Assembly (NCBI RefSeq): GCF_002077695.1
Contig: NZ_MWUE01000005.1
Coordinates: forward strand, 63,265 to 127,264
DNA: 64,000 nucleotides
Direction: 5' to 3'
DNA from: Pantoea latae
GTDB taxonomy: Bacteria; Pseudomonadota; Gammaproteobacteria; Enterobacterales; Enterobacteriaceae
The position numbers and the translations under genes are program-made. Below, one piece after another: positions 46,876-57,127 of this stretch. Numbering within the stretch: position 1 is the stretch's first letter; every line of letters begins with the position of its first letter. The notes under the pieces were generated by a model. The model was not told the origin of the DNA and made no database searches. It saw only the letters and a list, made by a program, of their open reading frames with translations.

Positions 46876-47115
46876 TTATTTTCCCGCCACGGTTGAGGTG
46901 GTGGTGGAAGAAGAGGTGCCTTTATCGCCGCCGCCAGCGGTCGCCAGCGCCACGCCGAGCAGCGCCGCCACGGCGCCGACGCCGATAGCGTTAGAGTTGC
47001 CCTGCGCAGTGGTAGAGGCCTGCGCGCCGGCAGCTTCGCCCGTCGCGGTCGCCGCCCAGACTGAGTTCAGACTAAGGGTGGCCAGCGCACCCAGCACTAA
47101 CAACGTTTTTTTCAT
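46876..47115 (-). CDS. YjbE-like small exported protein
   Basis: A 79-aa protein from ATG 47115, with a signal peptide ending SVWA near residue 21. The mature part is rich in Ala, Gly, Ser and Thr (GEAAGAQAS, ALLGVALATAGGGDKG) and ends in a Ser/Thr run. This composition, the length and the GVALAA-TGGGD core match E. coli YjbE, first gene of the yjbEFGH exopolysaccharide operon. Here it stands alone, without yjbFGH, between greB and ompR. It has its own terminator. A role in exopolysaccharide or surface biology is inferred from the relative only. Confidence 0.75.
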   Translation of the reverse strand: MKKTLLVLGALATLSLNSVWAATATGEAAGAQASTTAQGNSNAIGVGAVAALLGVALATAGGGDKGTSSSTTTSTVAGK

Positions 47116-47646
47116 AATTGCTATCCCTGTAGTGAAGCGAGTGCAAGCAGTGTGGTGCAATTCACAAAGGGCGGAAAGGTAGCTTTACTGATTGATTTAG
47201 CGTGCTTTATTTTTGAATGGCCTGAACGATGCGCAAACTGGCGCTAATCCGAGAGAAGCGTGCGGCGCGGCGCGCAGAAGCTGATATTTTATGCTGTTGC
47301 GTGGCTGAGGCGCTTTCTGCTGCCAGACGGCAGGCGCGTGCTGAATCGCGCTAAACTCAAATTGCGCGTTAACTGTTTGATCTGCAAGTTTGATTAATAA
47401 GCGGCTGGGTTTTACGGCCGGCGATAGCGAGAAAAAGCGGCTGACTTTCAGATTTGCCGTAAGCAAGGTAACGCGCCCTTAAGCATGTGATTTTACACTT
47501 AACGCAGCGAGAAAATTAAAGATAAGCTCCTGTTTAATATGCTTTGTAACAATTTCGGCTAGAATATAAACCATTAATGACTGTCACAGACAGACAACTT
47601 TTTTTAACAATATCGGCTCAGGCAATGGCGCCTTTGGGAGTAGAAA
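47116..47646. other. 530-base regulatory region upstream of ompR
   Basis: No credible gene. The right 130 bases before ompR are strongly AT-rich, with TAGAATATAAACC around 47562-47574 as the likely -10 region. A near-consensus IHF site (TAACTGTTTGATC, one mismatch on the minus strand) is at 47370-47382; IHF acts on ompB in E. coli. The left part near 47170-47300 includes the promoter side of the YjbE-like gene. Confidence 0.5.
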
Positions 47647-49721
<2,075 letters not shown>

Positions 49722-49725
49722 AACA

Positions 49726-49745
49726 GGCGCGGTGAGAGCCGCGCC
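49726..49745. terminator. Hairpin between convergent envZ and pckA
   Basis: GGCGCGG and CCGCGCC form a perfect 7-bp stem with a six-base loop. It may serve both genes; there is no long T run. Confidence 0.6.
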
Positions 49746-49752
49746 CGACGGG

Positions 49753-51372
49753 TTACAGCACCGGGCCCGCTTTGACCAGCGCGGCGCCTGCCGCGTTATC
49801 GGTGTACTTCTCAAAGTTGGTGATAAAGCGCTGCGCCAGATCGCGCGCCGCTTCCTGCCACTTCTCACTGCTTTCCCAGCTGCTGCGCGGATCGAGCGTG
49901 GCGGCGTCAAGCTGCCCCAGCGCGGTCGGCACCTGCAGGTTGAACACCGGCAGCGTCTCGGTTTCCGCATCGTCCAGCTCACCGGCCAGAATCGCGTTGA
50001 TGATGGCGCGCGTATTTTTCAGCGAAATGCGTTTGCCGCTGCCGTTCCAGCCAGTATTGACCAGATACGCCTGCGCGCCCGCCGCCTGCATGCGCTTCAC
50101 CAGCACCTCGGCATACTGCGTCGGATGGAGCGTCAGGAACGCCGCGCCGAAGCAGGCTGAGAAAGTCGGCGTCGGCGCGGTGACGCCGCGCTCGGTGCCG
50201 GCCAGCTTGGCGGTAAAGCCAGACAGGAAGTGATACTGCGTCTGCTCAGGCGTCAGGCGCGACACCGGCGGCAGCACGCCAAAGGCGTCGGCGGTGAGGA
50301 AAATCACTTTCTTCGCGTGGCCCGCTTTTGACACCGGACGCACGATATTGTCGATGTGATCGATCGGATAGGAGACGCGGGTGTTTTCCGTCTTGCTGTC
50401 GTCGTCGTAGTCGACGCTGCCGTCTTCGCGCACCACCACGTTCTCCAGCAGCGCGTTGCGGCGGATGGCGCGGTAGATCTCCGGCTCGGCCTGCTCGGAG
50501 AGTTTAATGGTCTTGGCGTAGCAGCCGCCTTCGAAGTTAAACACGCCGTCGTCGTCCCAGCCGTGTTCGTCGTCGCCGATCAGCTGGCGCTCAGGATCGG
50601 TGGAGAGAGTGGTTTTGCCGGTGCCGGAAAGACCGAAGAACACCGCGACGTCGCCCGCTTTGCCGACGTTGGCCGAGCAGTGCATCGAGGCGATGCCGCG
50701 CAGCGGCAGCAGGTAGTTCATCACCGCGAAGAGCCCTTTTTTCATCTCGCCGCCGTACCAGGTGCCGCCGATCAGCTGCATGTTTTCGGTCAGGTTGAAC
50801 GCCACGAAGTTCTCAGAGTGCAGCCCCTGCGCCTGCCAGTCGGGGTTGGTGCATTTCGCCCCGTTCAGCACCGTGAAGTCAGGTTTAAACGCCGCCAGTT
50901 CGCTTTCACTCGGCTGAATAAACATGTTTTTGACGAAGTGCGCCTGCCAGGCGACTTCGGTGACGAAGCGCACGCTGAGGCGTGAATCGGCGTTGGCGCC
51001 GCAGAAGGCGTCCACCACGAACAGGCGCTTGCCGGAGAGCTGGCGCGTCACGCAGGCTTTGAGCTGCTGCCAGACTTCCGGCGACAGCGGCTGGTTGTCG
51101 TTTTTGCCTGTTCCCCGATCGTTCCACCACAGCGTGTCGCGGGTGGTGTCATCGCGGACGATATATTTATCCTTTGGCGAGCGGCCGGTAAAAATGCCGG
51201 TATCGACCGCGACGGCGCCGCTTTGCGTCAGAGTGCCGCGCGCATAACCTTCCAGCTCAGGACGAAGTTCTTCGGCAAACAGCGTATCGAAATCGGGATT
51301 GTGAACCACTTCGGTGGTGTCCTCGATGCCCAAAGCGGCAAGATCTTGCGAGGTCAGGCCGGTAACGCGCAT
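49753..51372 (-). CDS. pckA: Phosphoenolpyruvate carboxykinase (ATP) PckA
   Basis: PckA converts oxaloacetate and ATP to phosphoenolpyruvate, the first step of gluconeogenesis. It is 539 aa (540 in E. coli). The P-loop kinase-1a motif is [11 protein letters not shown] (about residues 247-257). Other active-site blocks are [21 protein letters not shown] and [24 protein letters not shown] lies six bases before ATG 51372. Synteny with envZ is as in E. coli. Confidence 0.98.
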   Translation of the reverse strand: MRVTGLTSQDLAALGIEDTTEVVHNPDFDTLFAEELRPELEGYARGTLTQSGAVAVDTGIFTGRSPKDKYIVRDDTTRDTLWWNDRGTGKNDNQPLSPEVWQQLKACVTRQLSGKRLFVVDAFCGANADSRLSVRFVTEVAWQAHFVKNMFIQPSESELAAFKPDFTVLNGAKCTNPDWQAQGLHSENFVAFNLTENMQLIGGTWYGGEMKKGLFAVMNYLLPLRGIASMHCSANVGKAGDVAVFFGLSGTGKTTLSTDPERQLIGDDEHGWDDDGVFNFEGGCYAKTIKLSEQAEPEIYRAIRRNALLENVVVREDGSVDYDDDSKTENTRVSYPIDHIDNIVRPVSKAGHAKKVIFLTADAFGVLPPVSRLTPEQTQYHFLSGFTAKLAGTERGVTAPTPTFSACFGAAFLTLHPTQYAEVLVKRMQAAGAQAYLVNTGWNGSGKRISLKNTRAIINAILAGELDDAETETLPVFNLQVPTALGQLDAATLDPRSSWESSEKWQEAARDLAQRFITNFEKYTDNAAGAALVKAGPVL

Positions 51373-51621
51373 TGACTGCTCCTTAAATCGTTTTGGTACT
51401 GCACAGGCGAATAGTTATAGGTGTCGTACAACAGGCGCCGCACGCGGCTGGGCGGATGCACGATCGCGCGCAGTGTACTCTTCTCAGCCTGTGGGAAAAG
51501 CGTTGTCCGTCAGAAATGCGAACCAGGGCGCGTTAAGGAGCGAAAAGAGCCGCTTTTGAAACTAAAGTTCGCGAAAGCGGGTTATTTTACTTTGTAAATT
51601 AAGGGGATATCGCGGCAGGGG

Positions 51622-51642
51622 AAAAGGGCGGCGACGCCGCCC
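51622..51642 (-). terminator. Terminator of the igaA-yrfG-hslR-hslO unit
   Basis: GGGCGGCG (51626-51633) pairs with CGCCGCCC (51635-51642); on the minus strand TTTTCCCC follows. It lies 13 bases past the hslO stop. Confidence 0.6.
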
Positions 51643-51654
51643 AGGGATGATAAA

Positions 51655-52527
51655 TCAGTGAATGCTGTCGCTGCTTTCGCCTTCCGCGCCGCCTTTGCGG
51701 ATCGCTGCAATATCGACCGCGTCGTAGACGTAGTGAGTGCCGCAGTAGTCGCAGTGCATATCGACCTGACCATCCTCTTCGATGATCTCGTCAACCTCAT
51801 GCTGCGGCAGGGTTTTCAGCACTTCACCACAGCGCTCGCGCGAGCAGGTGCACTTAAAGCTTACCGGCTGCGGATCGAAAACCGTCGCCTCTTCCTGATG
51901 ATAGAGGCGCCACAGCACGTCGGTGGCCGGCAGATCGATCAGCTCTTCGCTCTTCACGGTTTCCGTCAGCGTCGCCAGATGGTTGAAGTCTTCGGTCTGG
52001 GTGTCCTGCGCCGGCAGCACCTGCAGCAGGATGCCCGCCGCGCCTTTTTCATTGGTGCGAATAAACAGGCGCGTCGGCAGCTGCTCGGATCGCATAAAGT
52101 AATCTTCCAGACAGGCAGCCAGGGTTTCGCCTTCCAGGCCGACCACGCCCTGATAGCGCTCGCCTTTCTCCGGCGAAATGGTGATCGCCAGATAGCCGGT
52201 GCCGACCATGCTTTTCAGCGTGGCGTCCGCCGGAATATCGCCCTTCACGCGCGCCACGCCGCGCAGCTCCTGACGGTTATTGCCGTTAATCACCGCCAGC
52301 GTCAGCGGCCCGTCGCCCTGCAGCTGTACCGTGATGTCGCCGTCGAACTTCAGGGTGGCGGTCAGCAGGCTGGTCGCCACCAGCAGCTCGCCCAGCAGCG
52401 TCTGCACCGGTGCCGGATAGTCGTGGTTTTTGATAATTTCCTGCCAGGTGTGGCTGACGTTCGCCAGCTCGCCGCGCACGGCCACATTTTCAAACAGGTA
52501 ACGATGCAGTTGATCTTGTACAGACAT
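51655..52527 (-). CDS. hslO: Redox-activated chaperone Hsp33 (HslO)
   Basis: Hsp33 holds unfolding proteins during oxidative and heat stress; oxidation of its zinc-bound cysteines switches it on. It is 290 aa (292 in E. coli). The N-terminal substrate-binding domain is followed by the C-terminal zinc switch, CxC in [10 protein letters not shown] and CxxC in [10 protein letters not shown] (about residues 232-270). It lies 19 bases after hslR on the same strand. Confidence 0.97.
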   Translation of the reverse strand: MSVQDQLHRYLFENVAVRGELANVSHTWQEIIKNHDYPAPVQTLLGELLVATSLLTATLKFDGDITVQLQGDGPLTLAVINGNNRQELRGVARVKGDIPADATLKSMVGTGYLAITISPEKGERYQGVVGLEGETLAACLEDYFMRSEQLPTRLFIRTNEKGAAGILLQVLPAQDTQTEDFNHLATLTETVKSEELIDLPATDVLWRLYHQEEATVFDPQPVSFKCTCSRERCGEVLKTLPQHEVDEIIEEDGQVDMHCDYCGTHYVYDAVDIAAIRKGGAEGESSDSIH

Positions 52528-52546
52528 AAAGTTTCTCTCGTTGGGG

Positions 52547-52954
52547 CTAACCCTGGTCGTCGCCCGTTAATTTAAATTTCAGCAGATCGCGGCGCTCTTT
52601 TTTATCGGGGCGGCGATCGGGATGTGGCATGGTCAGCGCATTCATCTTGCGCGCCAGCGCCACTTTTTCCCGCTTCTCAATGCTGGCGGCGGTTTCGCTG
52701 TAGAGCTGCTGCGCCACCTCCGCCGGACCGCGCTTGTCGCTCAGCGCGGTAACAATCACGGTGCGCTCGTCGTTGCCCTGGCGCAGCGTCAGCTCCGCCT
52801 CCAGCTCCACCAGCTTGCTCGGCTTGCTGCGCTGGCCGTTGTAGTGCACTTTGCCGCCTTCAATCATGTCGCGCGCCAGCGAGCGCGTTTTGTAGAAGCG
52901 CGCCGCCCAGAGCCATTTGTCGAGGCGCACGCCTTCGCTGCTTTTCTCTTTCAT
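52547..52954 (-). CDS. hslR: Ribosome-associated heat shock protein Hsp15 (HslR)
   Basis: Hsp15 binds free 50S subunits carrying a nascent chain and helps recycle them. It is 135 aa. The S4 RNA-binding domain spans about residues 9-65 ([31 protein letters not shown]). The C-terminus is basic. It lies 12 bases after yrfG and just before hslO. Confidence 0.97.
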   Translation of the reverse strand: MKEKSSEGVRLDKWLWAARFYKTRSLARDMIEGGKVHYNGQRSKPSKLVELEAELTLRQGNDERTVIVTALSDKRGPAEVAQQLYSETAASIEKREKVALARKMNALTMPHPDRRPDKKERRDLLKFKLTGDDQG

Positions 52955-52966
52955 TGCTGCTCCCGT

Positions 52967-53629
52967 TTACGCCAGCGCGCGGCACAGGGTGCGAAAATCG
53001 CGGACCGCCGCGTGACGCTGGAAGACCTGATCGGGACGCCCGGAGTCGGGATTGCTGACGCCTAAACAGCAGCCGATGCCCCAGCTTTTCGCGGCGTCGA
53101 GAATGGTCTCGTTGTCATCAATAAACAGCGTTCGGGGACGATCAAGTCCGGTATGCTGCTCCACCGCCTGCCATAAGCGCGGGTCCTCTTTCGGATACCC
53201 AAAGGTATGGGTGGAAAGTAATAAATCAAGGTGCGGCGCAAGACCGGTCTGCGCCAGTTTGACATCCAGATTGTACGGATGGGCGTTGGTCAGCAGGATG
53301 GTGCGTTTTCCCGCCTGACGCAGCGCCTGCAAAAACGGCACGGTATCGTCGCGCATCGCCGCCAGGCTGCGTTTCGCAAAGGTCATGGCGCGAATATCCA
53401 GCCCCAGCTCCGCTGCCCAGTAGTCCAGACAATACCAGTTTAGCGTATGCGCCACCGCCTGGTACTTTCCGGCGATCAGCGACTCCGCTTCCGCCAGTGT
53501 AATACCGCGCGTTTCGCTCAGCGTTAGCGGCACATGCTCCAGCCAGAAATGACGGTCGAACGCCAGATCCAGCAGCGTGCCGTCCATATCCAGCAGCACG
53601 GTATCGATTTGCGACCAGTTCAGCGTCAT
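52967..53629 (-). CDS. yrfG: GMP/IMP nucleotidase YrfG (HAD family)
   Basis: A 220-aa HAD-superfamily phosphatase; the E. coli relative dephosphorylates GMP and IMP. HAD motif I is VLLDMDGTLLDLAFD (about residues 11-25), motif II LLTNAHPYN, motif III a Lys near KEDPRLWQ, and motif IV FIDDNETILDAAKSWG. It precedes hslR. Confidence 0.95.
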   Translation of the reverse strand: MTLNWSQIDTVLLDMDGTLLDLAFDRHFWLEHVPLTLSETRGITLAEAESLIAGKYQAVAHTLNWYCLDYWAAELGLDIRAMTFAKRSLAAMRDDTVPFLQALRQAGKRTILLTNAHPYNLDVKLAQTGLAPHLDLLLSTHTFGYPKEDPRLWQAVEQHTGLDRPRTLFIDDNETILDAAKSWGIGCCLGVSNPDSGRPDQVFQRHAAVRDFRTLCRALA

Positions 53630-53715
53630 CAGGCAGGTTCTCCGGTGAAAAGCGGGCGACAGGGTAGCATAAAACAGGCGGGAAGAGGGGAGGGTGAGAG
53701 GCGGCGACGGCCGCG

Positions 53716-55851
53716 TCAGAACATCGAGCGCACGCTCTGCATGGTGCCAAGATTATGATTAAAGCATTTGTCGTAATAGTGCTGAATGTTCGCCATGCGC
53801 TGACGGTTGCGGTGAATGCGGCGCAGCGCCAGTAGACCGTTGATCAGCGCGCAGGCGAGCAATACCGTCAGCAGCAGGGCGGTGCCGAGATAGCGCCACA
53901 TCGCCATCGCATCCGGCTCGTTGTGCAGCGCGATATGACGCGTGCCGTTGGCGTCGACCGACAGGCCGGTGATGATGCCGCTGGCGCTGAACGGCGTGTG
54001 CAGCAGCATGCCGGAGAGGCGCTGTAGCTCGCGCCACTGCGACGGCGCGTCGAGATCGAACAGCGACACCGTCGGCTGCGGCTGATTCACCAGCTGGCGA
54101 CCCTCGTCGCTGACGATCAGGAAGCCGCCCGGCGGCGGGCTGTTAAGGTTTTCAGCGGCGCGGCGCGTCTCGCGGAAAAAGAAGCTGGAAGTCGCGGTAT
54201 TGACCAGATTTTCCAGCGCTTCCGCGCTGACCGGGCGCAGCAGCACGTTCATGCCGTTGAGCTGGCCGGAATCGGCGCGGCGCACCAGCGTATCCCAGTC
54301 TTTGGCGTTGCCGAGATTGACCAGCGCGTTCTTCAGCCGCACGCAATCCTGCTGCTGGCTGCAGAGGTCCTGGGTTTTCAGCACAAGGTCGGCAAAGTCG
54401 TCCAGCAGGATCATGCCCGATTTCTGGATCGCCGAGGCGAGCTGCGGGTTGAGCTTGGGATCGGTGTTGGTTTCTGGATGCAGCTGGCGCGTGGTGGCGT
54501 CCAGCAGCGCCGCGGCTTTGTCGATAATGTCGGACTGCGGCTGAGGCAGCGGCGAGGCGTTGTTCCAGTAGACCGCCGAGCAGTCGAACGGCATATAGGC
54601 GTAGCTGCGGTTGCTCTGATAGTTATCGGGCACGGAACACATGCCAGTGCCGTTGACCTTTAAAATATCGCCGACGTGCAGCGTCTGCGCCGCCAGCTTG
54701 TCCACGTTGTCGACGGCCAGGCTTTCGGTGCCTTTGATCCAGGCCAGGCTGAGTTTGATCGGCATGCTGAGCGGGATCCAGCTCACCAGCAGCGCCATCA
54801 CCAGCAGCGAGCCGCAGGCCAGCACCACGTTTTTGCGCCAGCGCTGGATAGGAAAGTTGCGCACCTCATCCTGAAGCGACAGAAAGCGGCCCTGACGCAC
54901 CACCTGACGGTTCAGGTAGATCTCGACGTCGGTGGTCTGGCCGAGATCGTGCGCCACATAGGGCAGCCAGTGCGGCGGATAGGCGAGGTCGATAATGCCC
55001 AGCGTAATGTTGCTCTGCTCCTGGTTCGACTCGCCGAACAGGCCCCAGCGCTTGGGCGCGCCGCGCAGGCAGTGGATATCGCGCATGCGCTTTTGCGCAG
55101 GAATGTGAAACAGTGACCAGACGCTGGCGCCGATCATGGCGCAGCCCAGCAGCACCAGCCAGCCCATCAGGCTGGCGGGCACCAGCAGGCTGACGAAAAA
55201 CAGCAAAAAGGCGAAGGTGATAGTGACCGCCTCGCGCGTGCCGTCCGGCCGCGTCAGCTGATACTCCTCCAGCGTCTCTTTGCGCACCTGCAGCAGCTCG
55301 ACGTTTTCGCTCTCTTCCTTGCGGATCGAGGCGTTGGTCGATCCCGGACGCACCAGCGCCGGCAGCGCCGGCTGGTCCGTGCCATAGTTGATCAGCGAGT
55401 GGCCGTTGAGCGAGATCACCAGCGGCACGGTCTGGGTGCGGATCAGTTCGACGTAGTTCTCATCGGTGATGTACTGCTCCCAGTGCGGCGGCAGATGCAC
55501 TTCGACTTCGTCGAGATAGTAGCGCCACTTGTGCGGATCGTCCGTTGAGAGGCCGTAGCGGGTAATGGCGCGCGTCACGGGATAGACGTTACTGCTCTGG
55601 GCGGTGAGCGTCAGGTTGTCGAACGCGGGGTGCTTTTCGCCAGGCGTGACGGGACGCGACTGTCTGGCAATCGAGGCGACATATTTCTCTACCGCGCGAC
55701 GTTCGTCATCGGTGAGTTTACGGCAGGGCGGACTGATAAATGGCAGCGGTTTCGCCAACGGCGGACGATGCCGCATAGCGTACCAAAAGCCGACGCCTGC
55801 CAGAGCTGAGCAGACCAGCACTATTATCAATACAATGAGGATTGTGCTCAT
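53716..55851 (-). CDS. igaA: Rcs pathway inhibitor IgaA (YrfF)
   Basis: IgaA is an inner-membrane protein that holds the Rcs phosphorelay off through RcsD; loss is usually harmful because Rcs becomes overactive. It is 711 aa, the E. coli length. Membrane segments are at about residues 4-24, two near 205-255 (FLLFFVSLLVPASLMGWLVLL), one near 340-360, and a last one near 655 (ALLLTVLLACALINGLLAL). The large periplasmic domain between them carries four cysteines (CSVPDN, FDCSAVY, DLCSQQQDC). It heads the yrfG-hslR-hslO row. Confidence 0.97.
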   Translation of the reverse strand: MSTILIVLIIVLVCSALAGVGFWYAMRHRPPLAKPLPFISPPCRKLTDDERRAVEKYVASIARQSRPVTPGEKHPAFDNLTLTAQSSNVYPVTRAITRYGLSTDDPHKWRYYLDEVEVHLPPHWEQYITDENYVELIRTQTVPLVISLNGHSLINYGTDQPALPALVRPGSTNASIRKEESENVELLQVRKETLEEYQLTRPDGTREAVTITFAFLLFFVSLLVPASLMGWLVLLGCAMIGASVWSLFHIPAQKRMRDIHCLRGAPKRWGLFGESNQEQSNITLGIIDLAYPPHWLPYVAHDLGQTTDVEIYLNRQVVRQGRFLSLQDEVRNFPIQRWRKNVVLACGSLLVMALLVSWIPLSMPIKLSLAWIKGTESLAVDNVDKLAAQTLHVGDILKVNGTGMCSVPDNYQSNRSYAYMPFDCSAVYWNNASPLPQPQSDIIDKAAALLDATTRQLHPETNTDPKLNPQLASAIQKSGMILLDDFADLVLKTQDLCSQQQDCVRLKNALVNLGNAKDWDTLVRRADSGQLNGMNVLLRPVSAEALENLVNTATSSFFFRETRRAAENLNSPPPGGFLIVSDEGRQLVNQPQPTVSLFDLDAPSQWRELQRLSGMLLHTPFSASGIITGLSVDANGTRHIALHNEPDAMAMWRYLGTALLLTVLLACALINGLLALRRIHRNRQRMANIQHYYDKCFNHNLGTMQSVRSMF

Positions 55852-56244
55852 GCTTTGCTCAATTCAGCCAAAATCCTGCCTTCACGTTAGCCAGATGCTC
55901 CCAGATAGAACTGTTATTTAAGACAATTTTGGCGGGAATAAACAACTCTGACAAGTTAAATGCCGGAGGAAATAACGCGCAAAATCATTAAATTAGAAGT
56001 TAATGCAGCATGCCTTGTCCGAATGTTAACCGTTAGAAACTGAATTAAACATCGGTCTTTTCTGAATTTTACTCTTCGACGTTGACTTATGGCGAAAACG
56101 TTAACTGCTATAACAATTCGTTGATATCGTGCGGCGTCGCCTTCTGCCAGACTACGGGTCTAAACTCGCTGTCGCACATTCGCCTGTGGTCAGGTAAGCT
56201 GATTTTTTCCCGGTAGAGCACGGCGTTGAAAGTCTGAGGCTGAT
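55852..56244. other. Divergent igaA-nudE regulatory region
   Basis: 393 AT-rich bases without a credible gene, holding the promoters of igaA (minus) and nudE (plus). The only element I can place is an extended -10 for nudE (listed separately). Confidence 0.6.
56106..56114 (+). promoter_or_regulatory. Extended -10 element upstream of nudE
   Basis: TGCTATAAC carries TGn before a five-of-six TATAAT match. A TTGACT lies at 56082-56087, but the 21-base spacer is too long for a normal promoter. Confidence 0.45.
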
Positions 56245-56811
56245 ATGAAGAACCCGTTAAAAAAACCTGACATCCTCAATGTGGAAACGGTAGCGCGTTC
56301 GCGTCTGTTCACCGTTGAATCGGTCGATCTCGCTTTTAGCAACGGCGCGCGCCGCGTTTATGAGCGGATGAAGCCGTCGGAGCGCGAGGCGGTGATGATC
56401 GTGCCGATTATCGACGACCAGGTGGTGCTGATTCAGGAGTATGCGGTGGGGCTGGAGACCTATGAGCTGGGCTTTCCGAAAGGGCTGATCGATCCCGGCG
56501 AGAATGTCTTCGAGGCGGCGAACCGCGAGCTGAAAGAGGAAGTCGGCTTTGGTGCCGAGAAGCTGGAGTTTCTCAGCAAGCTCACCATGGCGCCCTCTTA
56601 CTTCTCCAGCAAGATGAATATCGTGGTGGCGGAAGGGCTTTACCCGGAGCGGCTGGAAGGCGACGAGCCAGAGCCGCTGATCGAGCATCGCTGGCCGCTG
56701 GATAACCTGCTGGCGCTGCTGCAGGAGCCGGACTTCCGCGAGGCGCGCAACGTCAGCGCGCTGTTTCTGGTGCGCGAATGGCTGGTGCGCCAGGGGCGGC
56801 TGAGCTACTAA
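56245..56811 (+). CDS. nudE: ADP compounds hydrolase NudE
   Basis: A 188-aa Nudix hydrolase that cleaves ADP-ribose, Ap3A and NADH-type compounds. The Nudix box GLIDPGENVFEAANRELKEEVGF has the metal-binding REL-EE core (about residues 81-103). The gene stands alone, divergent from igaA, with a hairpin-rich 3' region. Confidence 0.97.
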   Translation: MKNPLKKPDILNVETVARSRLFTVESVDLAFSNGARRVYERMKPSEREAVMIVPIIDDQVVLIQEYAVGLETYELGFPKGLIDPGENVFEAANRELKEEVGFGAEKLEFLSKLTMAPSYFSSKMNIVVAEGLYPERLEGDEPEPLIEHRWPLDNLLALLQEPDFREARNVSALFLVREWLVRQGRLSY

Positions 56812-56903
56812 CGGATACGACATTGCCTGAAACTGGCAGGGCTTTGACTTTTACAGACAGCTCTAAAGCTTGTAAGCGGGTGAGATGGACCGAAGAGCAA
56901 AGC

Positions 56904-57026
56904 GTCCCGCGACAGGGACAAAAACGCCGGGAGCGTTTTTGAACAACGCAACGCGTTGGCCCGTTTATGGGCGCCCCTCAGGGATGAGGGGCGTATACGC
57001 GCGGGCCGAGCTGGCAGGGATGCCGC
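56904..57026 (-). repeat. Palindromic repeat module, copy B
   Basis: A chain of hairpins: GTCCC/GGGAC (56904-56919), AAAAACGC/GCGTTTTT (56920-56940), an 8-bp CGCCCCTC/GAGGGGCG stem with AGGGAT as loop (56972-56993), GCGTATACGC (56991-57000) and GGC/GCC around AGGGAT (57013-57024). The 28 bases at 56917-56944 are identical, inverted, to copy A at 32840-32867. The + strand transcript would be the nudE 3' end. Confidence 0.75.
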
Positions 57027-57077
57027 TTTTTGCGTCTTTGCGATCGGGCCATCTCGCCCGCGTTGGCACATTCCAAA

Positions 57078-57110
57078 ATAAAAAGGCCGACAGCGATGTC
57101 GGCCTTTTTT
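57078..57110. terminator. Bidirectional terminator between nudE and mrcA
   Basis: GGCCGACA (57085-57092) and TGTCGGCC (57097-57104) with a GCGA loop, flanked by A residues on the left and TTTTTT on the right, so it works for both convergent genes. Confidence 0.93.
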
Positions 57111-57127
57111 GCTACTCACGGCAGGGC

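Larger units (their letters stand above)
56812..57127. other. nudE-mrcA intergenic region with repeat module
   Basis: 316 bases without a credible gene. It contains repeat copy B (56904-57026) and ends in the bidirectional terminator at 57078-57110. Confidence 0.75.
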
